64,000 nt of DNA from an uncultured Eubacteriales bacterium (GCA_934486615.1 CAKSQO010000002.1:62001-126000); one strand, 5' to 3'. Shown: positions 1 to 8,706, counted from the first letter of the stretch. The notes: generated by a model from the sequence alone, not told the origin. A program made the numbers and translations.

Positions 1-702
1 GGTCCGACCTCGATACTCGTCTCGCAGGTGCTCAATTCAAGCTACAAGGGCGCGATAGCCGTCGCGGCGTATTCGTATATGGCGCTAGTACCGATAATTC
101 AGCCGATTGCGATAAAAGCCGTCACGACCAAGAAAGAACGCGCAATCCGTATGCCGTACAATCCCAAGAACGTCTCTAAGGGGCTGCGCATTTCGTTCCC
201 GATAATCGTGACGATGATTGCGGGCTTCGTCGCGCCCTCGTCGGTCGCGCTCGTCGGCTTTTTGATGTTCGGCAACCTGCTGCGCGAGTGCGGGGTGCTC
301 GACTCGCTCTCGCAGACGGCGCAGAGCGTGCTTGCAAACCTCATCACGCTGCTGCTCGGCATAACGATTTCGTTCAGTATGCAGGCCGACCGCTTCGTCA
401 ACCCGCAGACGCTGCTGATTATGCTGCTCGGCCTTGTCGCGTTTGTATTCGACTCGGTCGCGGGAGTGCTGTTTGCAAAGCTGATGAACCTTTTCTGCAA
501 AAACAAGGTCAACCCGATGGTTGGAGCGGCGGGCATCTCCGCGTTCCCGATGTCAGCAAGAGTCGTGCAGAAGCTCGGTCTTGAGGCCGACAATCAGAAT
601 CACCTGCTTATGCACGCCGTCGACGCAAACGTCTCGGGTCAGATTGCTTCCGTCCTCGCGGGCGGAATGGTGCTCGAGCTGATACCCCGATTCTTAGGCT
701 GA
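1..702 (+). CDS. Na+-translocating decarboxylase beta subunit (OadB/GcdB/MmdB type), C-terminal part
   Basis: The reading frame is open from the first base, so the gene begins before the window; about 233 C-terminal residues of a family that is usually 370-430 long are present. The protein is strongly hydrophobic with repeated membrane segments. It ends in the family's characteristic region: GISAFPMSARVVQKLG, then a LLMHA segment and a final AGG-containing helix. In the family this subunit carries the Na+ channel and couples decarboxylation of a biotin-bound carboxyl group to sodium export. The substrate (oxaloacetate, glutaconyl-CoA or methylmalonyl-CoA) cannot be told from this piece. The stop is followed 13 nt later by a tiny gamma-like gene, which supports a membrane decarboxylase operon. 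Confidence 0.85.
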   Translation, partial: GPTSILVSQVLNSSYKGAIAVAAYSYMALVPIIQPIAIKAVTTKKERAIRMPYNPKNVSKGLRISFPIIVTMIAGFVAPSSVALVGFLMFGNLLRECGVLDSLSQTAQSVLANLITLLLGITISFSMQADRFVNPQTLLIMLLGLVAFVFDSVAGVLFAKLMNLFCKNKVNPMVGAAGISAFPMSARVVQKLGLEADNQNHLLMHAVDANVSGQIASVLAGGMVLELIPRFLG

Positions 703-715
703 GGAGGACTGTAAA

Positions 716-850
716 ATGAACATCAACATGACCGATTTAAATGCCGCCCTGACCGTAATGTGGCAGGGTATGGCGGGCATCTTCGCCGTTATGGCCGCGA
801 TAGCGCTGATAGTTTTCTGCTTCACACGCCTGTCCTCGCGCAAGAAATAG
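716..850 (+). CDS. Tiny single-span membrane protein, OadG-like gamma subunit candidate
   Basis: A 44-residue ORF starts at ATG 716 behind GAGGAGG overlapping the stop of the beta subunit. Residues about 14-36 form one hydrophobic helix (MWQGMAGIFAVMAAIALIVF), followed by a short basic tail ending SSRKK. Length, topology and position right after the beta subunit fit a minimal gamma subunit of a sodium-pumping decarboxylase, which anchors the complex in the membrane. Family gamma subunits are usually about 80-120 residues and end in a metal-binding tail; that tail is absent here, so the assignment rests mainly on context. Confidence 0.55.
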   Translation: MNINMTDLNAALTVMWQGMAGIFAVMAAIALIVFCFTRLSSRKK

Positions 851-871
851 GCATACATTTTTGCGCAAACC

Positions 872-905
872 AAAATCCGCTCCGATTGTCTCGGAGCGGA
901 TTTTT
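872..905. terminator. Bidirectional intrinsic terminator
   Basis: A perfect hairpin (AAAATCCGCTCCGA, loop TTGTC, TCGGAGCGGATTTT) ends in a T-run on the plus strand and, read in reverse, also ends in TTTTG. It closes the plus-strand decarboxylase operon and overlaps the end of the minus-strand frame that follows the EamA gene. Confidence 0.85.
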
Positions 906-1072
906 CAGTTGAGCAAATAGTGCAGCATACGCTCGGGATCGTTCAGGAAGGCTTTCATTGTTTTAAAATGCTCGCTGTCGGCGCAGCTTATGCGGTTTAG
1001 GCCGCTTCTATTGATTTCGCCCGTCAGGCTCACTTCACTTATGCAGGCGGCTTTGTCCGCTTGAACTTCCCC
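905..1072 (-). other. 55-codon open extension in frame after the EamA stop
   Basis: Directly after the TGA of the EamA gene the same frame stays open for 55 codons and closes at a TGA inside the terminator. The reading has protein-like composition, for example CADSEHFKTMKAFLNDPER near its end. There is no ATG with a Shine-Dalgarno site; the only in-frame alternative start is a GTG about 18 codons in, without a clear ribosome site. It could be a decayed separate small gene, the remnant of a longer C-terminus cut by a nonsense mutation, or chance. Confidence 0.3.
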
Positions 1073-1936
1073 TCAAAACACCATCATCAGCGTGCCTGCG
1101 ACTGTCATCACAAGTCCTAACGCCGCCTTTTTGGTCAGCCGCTCGCCGAAGACGACGAACGAGAACGCTATCGAAACCAGAATGCTCAGCTTGTCGATAG
1201 GCACAACTGCGCTCGCAGGGCCGATTTGCAGCGCGCGGTAGTAGCACAGCCACGAGCCGCCCGTCGCAAGCCCCGACAGACAGATGAAGCCCAACTCCCT
1301 GCGGGGCACCTCGGCGACCCGCCTGCTCTTGCCCTTTATCAGCACGATAAGCCACGCCGTAACGAGCACCACGCAGGTGCGGATCGCTGTGCCAAGGTCG
1401 GAGTCGACCCCGCTTATACCGACCTTGCCGAGTATCGCCGTCAGGCTTGCGAACACGGTCGACAGCAGCGCATATATCAGCCAGCTGCTCTTGCTGCCGC
1501 TTTCGTCGGCGGCGACGTCCTTTTTCTCAATCATCATAAACGTGCCCACGCCGATGAGCACGACCGCTGCGGCTTTCAGCCACGTCACGCTCTCATTCAG
1601 GAAGATGAACGCCAGTATCACCGTCAGCACGGTGCTTGATTTGTCAATGGGCACGACCTTATTCACGGCGCCGAGCTGCAGCGCCTTGAAGTAGCACAGC
1701 CACGAAGCGCCCGTCGCAAGCCCCGACAGCATCAGAAACGCCCACGTTTTGCCGCTTATATCGACCAAAGTCGGCGCAGTGCCCTTTATGACGACCATAA
1801 GCCACGAAAAGACGAGCACCACGCCCGTGCGGATCGCGGTTGCGATGTCGGAGTCGGTGCTTTTAATTCCGCACTTTGCCAGGATTGCAGTCAGCCCCGC
1901 GAACAGAGCCGACAGCGCAGCGAAAACTATCCACAT
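1073..1936 (-). CDS. EamA-family (DMT superfamily) permease
   Basis: The 287-residue protein has about ten hydrophobic segments and two homologous halves. The internal repeat is unusually well kept: SGLATGASWLCYFKALQLG near residue 80 recurs as SGLATGGSWLCYYRALQIG near residue 225, and each copy is followed by VVPIDK. EamA proteins are inner-membrane exporters or uptake carriers for small metabolites such as amino acids; the substrate cannot be predicted. No gene partner is evident. The upstream 260 nt hold an inverted-repeat element that could be structured RNA. Confidence 0.85.
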   Translation of the reverse strand: MWIVFAALSALFAGLTAILAKCGIKSTDSDIATAIRTGVVLVFSWLMVVIKGTAPTLVDISGKTWAFLMLSGLATGASWLCYFKALQLGAVNKVVPIDKSSTVLTVILAFIFLNESVTWLKAAAVVLIGVGTFMMIEKKDVAADESGSKSSWLIYALLSTVFASLTAILGKVGISGVDSDLGTAIRTCVVLVTAWLIVLIKGKSRRVAEVPRRELGFICLSGLATGGSWLCYYRALQIGPASAVVPIDKLSILVSIAFSFVVFGERLTKKAALGLVMTVAGTLMMVF

Positions 1937-1979
1937 AATTCAAAGTCTTACTTTCATTTTGATGTTGTATTGACAGGCG

Positions 1980-2080
1980 AAAGCACGGCTTTTAAGCAAT
2001 CGGCAAAGCAACCGAGGCGGTCGGACTGTAAAGTGTTGCGAAGTTACACCGCACATTCCCCGAAAATCCGTGCTTTTTTT
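1980..2080. other. Candidate structured element between divergent genes
   Basis: The arms AAAGCACGG (1980-1988) and CCGTGCTTT (2068-2076) are perfectly complementary and close a segment of about 80 nt that contains further short pairings. On the plus strand the right arm runs into seven T residues, as in a terminator or attenuator. No recognised riboswitch core (FMN, TPP, cobalamin, glycine, purine, guanidine) could be matched by eye. It may be a small RNA on the plus strand or a leader for the minus-strand EamA gene. Confidence 0.3.
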
Positions 2081-2134
2081 ACATGATTTGGATATTGATT
2101 ACATTCTATCACTTATAAAATCAGATAACAAGGC

Positions 2135-2163
2135 TTGCTTAATACGCAAAATAAGCGTATAAT
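2135..2163 (+). promoter_or_regulatory. Sigma-A promoter for the cupin gene
   Basis: TTGCTT, 17 nt, then a perfect TATAAT. It lies 32 nt before the cupin start, with AAGGAG between. Confidence 0.75.
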
Positions 2164-2194
2164 ATATTAAAGCCGAAAAGGAGCTCTGTTTTTT

Positions 2195-2518
2195 ATGTAT
2201 AAGAATATTGATAAAGCGGTGAAGCTCTCGCTTGCCGAGCAGATTGACTATCAGCCCGGTCAGGTTGTAAGCAAGACCCTTGTTCAGAATGACACCGTCA
2301 GTATGACCCTGTTCTCGTTCGATAAGGGCGAGGAAATCTCGTCTCACGCGGCAGGCGGCGACGCTATGGTAACCGTGCTCGATGGCACCGGCCGCTTCAC
2401 CGTCGGCGACGATGTGTTCCTGCTGAACGCAGGCGAAACGCTCATTATGCCCAAGGGTATACCGCACGCGGTGTACGGCGAGGAGCGCTTCAAAATGCAG
2501 CTCATCGTCTCGTTTTAA
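2195..2518 (+). CDS. Small single-domain cupin protein
   Basis: A 107-residue beta-barrel cupin (Cupin_2 type). Both cupin motifs can be seen: the first around residues 48-70 (EEISSHAAGGDAMVTVLDGTG) and the second near residues 88-98 (PKGIPHAVYG). The metal-ligand set is partly changed because the first motif has one clear His instead of the usual HxH pair. Proteins of this size are often annotated as cupin-domain proteins of unknown substrate. It has its own promoter and a good Shine-Dalgarno site and is not in an obvious operon. Confidence 0.8.
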   Translation: MYKNIDKAVKLSLAEQIDYQPGQVVSKTLVQNDTVSMTLFSFDKGEEISSHAAGGDAMVTVLDGTGRFTVGDDVFLLNAGETLIMPKGIPHAVYGEERFKMQLIVSF

Positions 2519-2613
2519 TCGGTGATTTAACGCTTGGCCACGGTTTAATGCGCCGATTTCGCAAACGGCAGTTGCGTGAAATCAACATTGCAGCAAATTA
2601 AAGGAGAGTAAAA

Positions 2614-3474
2614 ATGAAAGACAAAAACGAAAACGGCACGTCCGCACAGTTCAATGCTCCCCCGCAGGCTTACGCGCAGCAGTCCTGCACTCCGCAGCAG
2701 CCTGTTCAGCAGCAGTACGCCCAACCACAGCAGCCTGCCGCGCCGTATCAGGCGCAGCCAAACAACAGCGCTCCGCAGCCTGACTATCGCGTGCAGCCGC
2801 AGCCCGCTTATGCGGCTAATGCTGCATCGAGCGCGGTGTCGGCCGACACCGCGCTCGAGATACGCGAGAACAAGGTCGCAGGCATAGTCGGTGCGTTCCT
2901 GTTCGCGCTTGCGGGCGCAGTCGTGTACGTCATTTTTGACAGAGTGGGCTTTATATCCGCGCTTTCAGGCTTCATTGGAGCGGCTTGTGCTTTCAAAGGC
3001 TACAGTGTTTTTGCAAAGAAAGAGAGCACCTTCGGCGCAGTCATTTCAATCGTTATGGCTTTTGTCGTTATCGCGCTTGCGTGGTACATTTGCCTGTCTA
3101 TCGACATTTATAAGACGTATATTTCAATGTATAGCAGCGGCGAGATTGATTATGAAATCAACTTTTTCGACGCTTTGCGCAATGCTCATCTGTACCTTGG
3201 CGATGAAGAGATCGGTCGCGCATATTTCGCTAACCTCGCGATGGGATTGATGTTCTGCCTGCTCGGTTGCATATCTCCGATAACCGCTGCCGTCCGCAGA
3301 GCCAAAGATGCAAAGGTCGGCGAGCCTCCCCTGCCCCCGCAGGCTTACGCGCAGCAGGGCGCTCAACCGTATGCGCAGCAGCAGTTCGCTCAGCCGCAGC
3401 AGTCTGCGCAGCCCTATCGGCAGCCTGTCGCTCCGACCGTTCCTGCTGACGAAACAAACGGCGAGCAAAACTGA
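2614..3474 (+). CDS. Membrane protein with Pro/Gln-rich termini
   Basis: A 286-residue protein with a low-complexity P/Q/A/Y-rich N-terminus (residues about 10-75, repeated QPQ and YAQ units) and a similar C-terminal tail with QQ and AQP runs. Between them are about four hydrophobic helices (roughly residues 90-110, 115-130, 145-165, 200-225). It starts at ATG 2614 behind AAAGGAG and ends before a strong terminator. P/Q-rich soluble tails flanking a small membrane domain are common in Clostridia proteins of unknown function. No catalytic motif is seen. Confidence 0.7.
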   Translation: MKDKNENGTSAQFNAPPQAYAQQSCTPQQPVQQQYAQPQQPAAPYQAQPNNSAPQPDYRVQPQPAYAANAASSAVSADTALEIRENKVAGIVGAFLFALAGAVVYVIFDRVGFISALSGFIGAACAFKGYSVFAKKESTFGAVISIVMAFVVIALAWYICLSIDIYKTYISMYSSGEIDYEINFFDALRNAHLYLGDEEIGRAYFANLAMGLMFCLLGCISPITAAVRRAKDAKVGEPPLPPQAYAQQGAQPYAQQQFAQPQQSAQPYRQPVAPTVPADETNGEQN

Positions 3475-3512
3475 CGCAAACGCTGCTAACCGCCGCAACC
3501 GTATAAGAATAG

Positions 3513-3558
3513 GCTCCCCGACCGATGAGACAAGTCTCAACCGTCGGGGAGCTTTTTT
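3513..3558 (+). terminator. Intrinsic terminator after the P/Q-rich membrane protein
   Basis: GCTCCCCGAC (3513-3522) pairs with GTCGGGGAGC (3543-3552), followed by six T residues. Confidence 0.85.
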
Positions 3559-3666
3559 GCGCACGGCGGCAGTATTTTCACCCGGTAGACCGCAATCGAG
3601 CGTTCACCCGCGCATAAAAGCACCGCGCCGCTTTAATCGCAAACGGCGCGGTGAACTGTTCAGATC

Positions 3667-5070
3667 TTACTTGCTCTCGTAAAAAGCTTTGGCAGCGCGG
3701 TAGACCATATACACGTCGTACTTCGCGACCACCTCAAACGGCGCGTGCATCGACAGCACAGGCACGCCGAGGTCAACGACGTCCGCGCCGAGGTTGGCGA
3801 CGAACATAGCGACCGTTCCGCCGCCGCCCGCGTCGACCTTGCCCATCTCGCCGGTCTGCCATTTAACGCCTGCGGCGTTGAGCACCAAGCGCACCTTGCC
3901 GACGAACTCGGCGGACGCGTCGTTCGTGCCCGACTTGCCGCGCGCCCCCGTGTACTTCGTCACAACAGCGCCGTAGTTGAGCATAGCGGCATTGCGGCGC
4001 TCCATAACATCGGAGAAGGTCGGGTCGAGCGCCGCGTTGACGTCGGCCGACAGGCACTCGCTGTTGGCGACCGCCAGCTCGCCGTTGCCGCCCTGCATAG
4101 CCGCAAGGTCATGAATGAAATACTTAACGTAGGACGAGTGCAGGCCCGTGTTGCCGTTGGAGCCCGTCTCCTCCTTATCGGTCAGGACGGTAACGGTGGT
4201 CTTGAGCGGCTTATCGGCGTCAAGCTCCGCCATAAACGCGGGGTAAGCGCAGACGCGGTCGTCATGACCGTAAGCGCCGATCATCGAGCGGTCGAGGCCG
4301 ATGTCACACGCCTTGAACGCGGGAACAAGCTCCAGCTCGGCGGAGAGAAAGTCCTCCTCGACGATGCCGTACTTCTCGTTGAGCAGGCGCATAATGTTCA
4401 GCTTGACCGCCTCCGACTCGCCGTCGCACTTGAACGGCATACTGCCGATGAGAATGTTCAGCTCCTCGCCGCGGATACCGTCGGCAAGCGTTCTCTTGTT
4501 CTGCTCCTGCGCCAGATGCGGCAGCAGGTCGGTGATGACGAAGCGCGGATCGTCCTCGTCCTCGCCGATGCGCACGGTCACGGTGCTGCGGTCGCCGCGA
4601 ACGACCACGCCGTGCATCGCAAGCGGGATAGCCGTCCACTGATACTTGCGCAGACCGCCGTAGTAGTGGGTCTTGAGCATGGCAAACTCGCTTTCCTCGT
4701 ACAGCGGGTTGGGCTTTAAGTCAAGGCGGGGCGAGTCGATGTGCGCCGCGACGATCTTAACGCCGCTCTCGACGGGCTCGCTGCCTATCGTGCTGAGCAC
4801 GACCGCCTTGCCGCGGTTGTTGTAGTATACCTTGTCGCCCGCGTCATAGTGCGCGTTGCGGTCAAACGGAACGTAGCCGTTGCGCTCGGCGACGGAAATG
4901 ACCTCGCTGACGGCCTCGCGCTCGGTTTTCGCCGTATCGAGGAACTCCTTGTAGCCCTCGCAGAAGTCGAACGCGGCGGCTACGGTCGCCTCGTCGGACT
5001 CGGCAAGGCCGTTTTTGCGGTTGTAAAACAGCTTTTCTTTAAGCTCACTCGCCTTTGTTTCGGTTGACAT
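3667..5070 (-). CDS. apeA: M18 family metallo-aminopeptidase
   Basis: At 467 residues it has the normal length for bacterial M18 aminopeptidases, cytoplasmic dinuclear zinc enzymes that release N-terminal residues from peptides. Visible family motifs are AHIDSPRLDLKPNPLYE (metal-binding His/Asp), LTDKEETGSNGNTG (catalytic and metal-binding Glu residues), GTNDASAEF, and the C-terminal VPVLSMHAPFEV carrying the last metal His. It is the last gene of a minus-strand run prfA, tsaC, coaE, transglycosylase, M18, and starts 4 nt after the transglycosylase gene ends. AAGGAAG precedes the ATG at a rather long spacing. Confidence 0.93.
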   Translation of the reverse strand: MSTETKASELKEKLFYNRKNGLAESDEATVAAAFDFCEGYKEFLDTAKTEREAVSEVISVAERNGYVPFDRNAHYDAGDKVYYNNRGKAVVLSTIGSEPVESGVKIVAAHIDSPRLDLKPNPLYEESEFAMLKTHYYGGLRKYQWTAIPLAMHGVVVRGDRSTVTVRIGEDEDDPRFVITDLLPHLAQEQNKRTLADGIRGEELNILIGSMPFKCDGESEAVKLNIMRLLNEKYGIVEEDFLSAELELVPAFKACDIGLDRSMIGAYGHDDRVCAYPAFMAELDADKPLKTTVTVLTDKEETGSNGNTGLHSSYVKYFIHDLAAMQGGNGELAVANSECLSADVNAALDPTFSDVMERRNAAMLNYGAVVTKYTGARGKSGTNDASAEFVGKVRLVLNAAGVKWQTGEMGKVDAGGGGTVAMFVANLGADVVDLGVPVLSMHAPFEVVAKYDVYMVYRAAKAFYESK

Positions 5071-5073
5071 AAT

Positions 5074-5637
5074 TTATTTATCTTCCTTTCCGTAATAAAG
5101 TTTGTCATATATTTTTTTCGTTCGTATAACTCGCTTGACGTATGTGCGCGTGTCGCCGTAGGGAATCTCGTCGATGCTGTCGCCGTCGAGCTTCAGGTCG
5201 GGGTCGACCAGCCACGAGTTGACCTTGCCGCGCCCCGCATGGTAGGCGGCGCTCGCTAACGCCGGATCGCCGAACTCGTCTAAATGCAGCTTCAGTAAAT
5301 AAACGCCGTAGCGTATGTTCGTCTCGGGGTCGTAGAGCGCATCGTCGGCCAGCTCCGCCTTGCCGTTCAGCTTGGTCTGCACCCAGTCGAACGTCTCGGG
5401 CGTTATCTGCATAAGCCCGAGCGCACCCACGCCCGACTTCGCGTTCGGGTCAAAGCCGCTCTCGCACTTGATGACGGCGTAGACGTAGTCCTCGTCCACC
5501 CCGTACTCGTCGCAATATGCAGTGACAAAGTCGGAATATTCGCGCGGATAGAGCCGCTCGGCGACTTTTGCCGAGCCGAAATAAATGACGACTGTCAGCA
5601 GGCACACAAATATTATGAGCTTAATAAGTTTTTTCAT
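5074..5637 (-). CDS. Lytic transglycosylase, Slt-type
   Basis: A 187-residue protein with an N-terminal signal anchor (residues 5-21) and an SLT catalytic domain. The catalytic glutamate is E59 in VIKCESGF. It is followed by GALGLMQITPET, YDPETNIRYGVYLL and AYHAGRGKVNSW, the usual order in this goose-lysozyme-like family. Members cut peptidoglycan glycan strands to leave anhydro-muropeptides at the outer face of the membrane. The start codon overlaps the stop of coaE by 4 nt (ATGA), so translation is probably coupled. Confidence 0.9.
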   Translation of the reverse strand: MKKLIKLIIFVCLLTVVIYFGSAKVAERLYPREYSDFVTAYCDEYGVDEDYVYAVIKCESGFDPNAKSGVGALGLMQITPETFDWVQTKLNGKAELADDALYDPETNIRYGVYLLKLHLDEFGDPALASAAYHAGRGKVNSWLVDPDLKLDGDSIDEIPYGDTRTYVKRVIRTKKIYDKLYYGKEDK

Positions 5638-6236
5638 TCGGGTTTGCTCCGCAGCATATCTATAACACGGTCGCCGGCCGAAACGAGCGCGGCGATGTCG
5701 GAATTATTGTAAATCAGGAAGTCGCACTTTTCCTCAAAAAATGCGTCCGGAAGCTGCGCCGACATTCGGCGCTCGGCCTGTTCGTCTGTGAGTGAGTCGC
5801 GCGCCATCATTCTTTCCTTGCGTCTGTCGCGGTCGGCGAGGACAGCGACGGTGCAGTCGCAGCGCTTATCCTCACCGCTTTCAAAAAGCTGCGGCGCGTC
5901 AAGCAGCACGTGTGAAGCGCCGCTCTTTTCGACAGCTTCGCTTATCATTCGACTGATTATCGGGTGCATTATCGAGTTGAGCTGCTGCGTGCCCTCCTTT
6001 GCGGCAAAGGCGCGGTCGGCGAGCAGTCGGCGGTCAAGCGAGCCGTCGGCGCGCACCACGTCGGCGCCGAAAGCGGCACAAAGCATGGGCAGTGCGGGGC
6101 TGTCGGCAGCGGCGGCCCTGCGGGCAACCGCGTCTGCGTCAACGACGAAAAAGCCGCGTTCGGCAAAGCGTGCGGCGACGATGCTTTTTCCCGCGCCGCT
6201 CGGGCCTGTAAGCCCGACGATAAGCTGCTTTTTCAC
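5634..6236 (-). CDS. coaE: Dephospho-CoA kinase
   Basis: The last step of coenzyme A synthesis: ATP-dependent phosphorylation of dephospho-CoA. The P-loop GPSGAGKS lies at residues 11-18, followed by VVDADAVAR, where the Asp pair matches the catalytic/CoA site of the family. GTG at 6236 was chosen over a TTG seven codons upstream because AAAGGGGAG lies 9 nt before the GTG. The 200-residue length is normal. It sits between tsaC and a transglycosylase gene with short overlaps, in one operon. Confidence 0.9.
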   Translation of the reverse strand: MKKQLIVGLTGPSGAGKSIVAARFAERGFFVVDADAVARRAAAADSPALPMLCAAFGADVVRADGSLDRRLLADRAFAAKEGTQQLNSIMHPIISRMISEAVEKSGASHVLLDAPQLFESGEDKRCDCTVAVLADRDRRKERMMARDSLTDEQAERRMSAQLPDAFFEEKCDFLIYNNSDIAALVSAGDRVIDMLRSKPE

Positions 6237-6253
6237 GTCGCCTTTCTCCCCTT

Positions 6254-7273
6254 TCAAAGCTCAATAACGTCGAACGCGGCGGCACGCAGCAGGCGGTTGT
6301 ATACCGCAAGCCCCACCCCGCGCTTGCTCGGTGCGTGGACGAAGGCGGTCCTCACACCGAGCGTGTCAACGCGCCTGAGCGCGTCAAAAATGCCGTGCGC
6401 AAGCGTCAGCTCGTCGGCGGCAGTGCCGTAAACAAGGCTTTTGCCTTTGATTTCGGACGCGTCCTCGGCAAAACAGACGGCAACGCAATCGCTGTCAAAT
6501 CGGTTTACATAATCAATATACGCTTCGCTCGAGCCGCATATGAGCTTAACGTCGGTCTCGGGCGAATAGTGCTTGTACTTCATTCCGGGCGACGATACCT
6601 TTTCGGTTATCTCGGCCGAGAGCACCGCCTTGTCCATATCGACAGGGCCGATGACGGCTTCAAGCATTTCGCGCGTCACTCCGCCCGGGCGCAGCAGGCG
6701 CTTTGCTCCGTTTGCAAGCAGGATAACTGTCGACTCGACCCCTACCGAGCAGTCGTCCGACATAAGCACGGCGTCGATTTTGCCGTCAAGGTCGTGGATA
6801 ACATGCTGCGCGGTCGTCGTGCTCGGCCGGCCCGACAGATTGGCCGACGGCGCGGCGAGCGGGCAGCCGGACAGGCGTATGACCTCGCGCGCAACAGGGT
6901 TCGACGGCATTCTCACTGCAACGGTGTCAAGCCCTGCCGAAACGCAGTCGGGCAGCAGGTCACTTTTGGGCAGCACCATCGTCAGCGGGCCGGGCCAGTA
7001 GGCTTCGGCCAGCTTCACGGCGGTCTCGGGTATTTCGGTCACAAGCGGCTCCAGTTCGCTGAAGTCGCTGATATGTACGATGAGCGGGTTGTCCTGCGGC
7101 CTGCCCTTGGCCTTGAACACGCGCACTATCGCGTCGGCGTCAAAGGCGTTGGCCGCAAGGCCGTAGACCGTCTCGGTCGGGATCGCGACGATTTTGCCGT
7201 CGCGAAGCAGCTCGGCGGCTTTTTTTACGCCGTCGTCAAATGGGTTATATCCGTTAAGATGAAGCGTATCCAT
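6254..7273 (-). CDS. Threonylcarbamoyl-AMP synthase (Sua5/YwlC type)
   Basis: Makes L-threonylcarbamoyladenylate for the t6A modification of tRNAs reading ANN codons. The N-terminal YrdC/Sua5 domain shows PTETVYGLAANA, KGRPQDNPLIVHI, WPGPLT and AAPSANLSGRPS. A C-terminal Sua5 domain follows (about residues 235-339), so this is the long Sua5 type rather than the short TsaC type. ATG 7273 was chosen over GTG 7279 because GGAGG sits 7 nt before the ATG. The gene follows prfA directly and overlaps its stop region, a common arrangement in Clostridia. Confidence 0.93.
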   Translation of the reverse strand: MDTLHLNGYNPFDDGVKKAAELLRDGKIVAIPTETVYGLAANAFDADAIVRVFKAKGRPQDNPLIVHISDFSELEPLVTEIPETAVKLAEAYWPGPLTMVLPKSDLLPDCVSAGLDTVAVRMPSNPVAREVIRLSGCPLAAPSANLSGRPSTTTAQHVIHDLDGKIDAVLMSDDCSVGVESTVILLANGAKRLLRPGGVTREMLEAVIGPVDMDKAVLSAEITEKVSSPGMKYKHYSPETDVKLICGSSEAYIDYVNRFDSDCVAVCFAEDASEIKGKSLVYGTAADELTLAHGIFDALRRVDTLGVRTAFVHAPSKRGVGLAVYNRLLRAAAFDVIEL

Positions 7274-7275
7274 TT

Positions 7276-8352
7276 TCACGCCTCCGCGTCCGCTTTGAGC
7301 TGCTCGGCCTTTTCGGCTGTGTTGAGCGCGTCGATTATCTCGTCGAGGTCGCCGTCGAGTATCTGGTCAAGACGGTAGAGAGTCAGCCCGATACGGTGAT
7401 CGCTGACGCGCCCCTGCGGGTAATTATAGGTGCGTATGCGCTCGCTGCGGTCGCCTGTTCCGACCTGCGCCTTGCGCTCGCCCGCGATTTTTTCGTTCTG
7501 CTCGCGCAGCGCCGCTTCATACAGGCGGGAGCGCAGAACCTTCATCGCCTTGTCCTTGTTTTTGTACTGGCTGCGCTCGTCCTGACATTCGACGACCGTG
7601 CCCGTCGGGATATGCGTTATACGTATAGCGGACTCGGTCTTGTTGATATGCTGACCGCCCGCGCCGCTTGAACGGTAGGTGTCGATCTGCAGGTCGGCGG
7701 GGTTTATCTCGACCTCTACGTCGTCGACCTCGGGCAGCACGGCCACGGTGACGGTTGAGGTGTGTATCCTGCCCTGCGTCTCGGTCTCGGGCACGCGCTG
7801 GACGCGGTGCACGCCGCTCTCGAACTTGAGCCGAGAATACGCGCCCTCGCCCTCGACCATAAAGCTGACTTCCTTAAAGCCGCCCAGCTCCGTCTCGTTG
7901 GCGCTGATAAGCTCGGTCCTGAAGCCGTGCGCTTCGGCGTACATCGTGTACATTCGCTTGAGGGTGCCCGCAAACAGCGCCGCTTCCTCGCCGCCCGCGC
8001 CGCCGCGAATCTCGACGATCACGTTGCGCTCGTCGTTCGGGTCTTTCGGCAGCAGCAGAACTTTAAGCTCGTCGCCCAGACGCGCCATATCATCGCGTGC
8101 CTGTGAAAGCTCCTCCTCCGCAAGCTCCTTGAAATCCTTGTCAAGCCCGCCCTCATCGAGCAGAGCCTTGGCTTCGTCAAACGAGGCCTTCGCCGCCTTG
8201 TACTCGTGGAATTTGTCGATTATCGGCGAAAGCTGCTTGTGCTCGCGCATCAGCTTTTTGTATTGCTCCTGGTCGCTGAGCACGTCGGGCGCCATCAGGC
8301 GCTCGGACACTTCGTTAAAATGCTGCTCAACGGCATTTAATTTTTCAAACAT
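7276..8352 (-). CDS. prfA: Peptide chain release factor 1
   Basis: A 358-residue class I release factor. GGQ is at residues 232-234 within [14 protein letters not shown], the loop that triggers peptidyl-tRNA hydrolysis. [18 protein letters not shown] near residue 182 is the RF1-type sequence rather than RF2, and there is no RF2-type frameshift site. ATG 8352 is preceded by AAGGAG at a good distance; an in-frame upstream start at 8430 would overlap the DUF951 gene and has no ribosome site. It lies downstream of DUF951 and upstream of tsaC. Confidence 0.96.
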   Translation of the reverse strand: MFEKLNAVEQHFNEVSERLMAPDVLSDQEQYKKLMREHKQLSPIIDKFHEYKAAKASFDEAKALLDEGGLDKDFKELAEEELSQARDDMARLGDELKVLLLPKDPNDERNVIVEIRGGAGGEEAALFAGTLKRMYTMYAEAHGFRTELISANETELGGFKEVSFMVEGEGAYSRLKFESGVHRVQRVPETETQGRIHTSTVTVAVLPEVDDVEVEINPADLQIDTYRSSGAGGQHINKTESAIRITHIPTGTVVECQDERSQYKNKDKAMKVLRSRLYEAALREQNEKIAGERKAQVGTGDRSERIRTYNYPQGRVSDHRIGLTLYRLDQILDGDLDEIIDALNTAEKAEQLKADAEA

Positions 8353-8419
8353 ATTTAAAATCTCCTTTTTTCTGTGAGTCGACCTTTTTAAGGCATTTGC
8401 GGTAAAATTTTCAGCCGCG

Positions 8420-8611
8420 CTAATCCTCACCGGAGACGGTTATTATCTTTTTTATGCTGCGCTCTATCTTTGAGCGCGGTGCGAAAACTTCCCTGCCGCA
8501 TTTTTCGCAGCGGAGGCGGAAATCAATCCCGACGCGCAGCACGTCAAATATATTGCAGCCGCAGGGGTGCTGCTTTTTCATCTCGAGCTTGTCGCCGACT
8601 TTGACGTCCAT
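8420..8611 (-). CDS. DUF951 family protein
   Basis: A 63-residue protein with the family pattern: [16 protein letters not shown], then [17 protein letters not shown] and [12 protein letters not shown]. Four cysteines (CGC and CEKC) suggest a small zinc-binding fold. DUF951 proteins are widespread in Bacillota next to housekeeping genes, and their function is unknown. ATG 8611 has AAAGGAG upstream. The gene lies between clpX and prfA, in the same direction. Confidence 0.88.
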   Translation of the reverse strand: MDVKVGDKLEMKKQHPCGCNIFDVLRVGIDFRLRCEKCGREVFAPRSKIERSIKKIITVSGED

Positions 8612-8706
8612 GCGCTTTTCTCCTTTCGTATCGGTCGCAAAGCGGCCGAAAAATCAAACGGCGACAGGCAGGCGAAAACTTATCCGCCGCCTGCCGCCGA
8701 AACCAA

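Noticed and set aside
6335..7378. Long plus-strand frame opposite tsaC/prfA
   Set aside because: Antisense shadow in GC-rich coding DNA; the minus-strand genes have clear family motifs.
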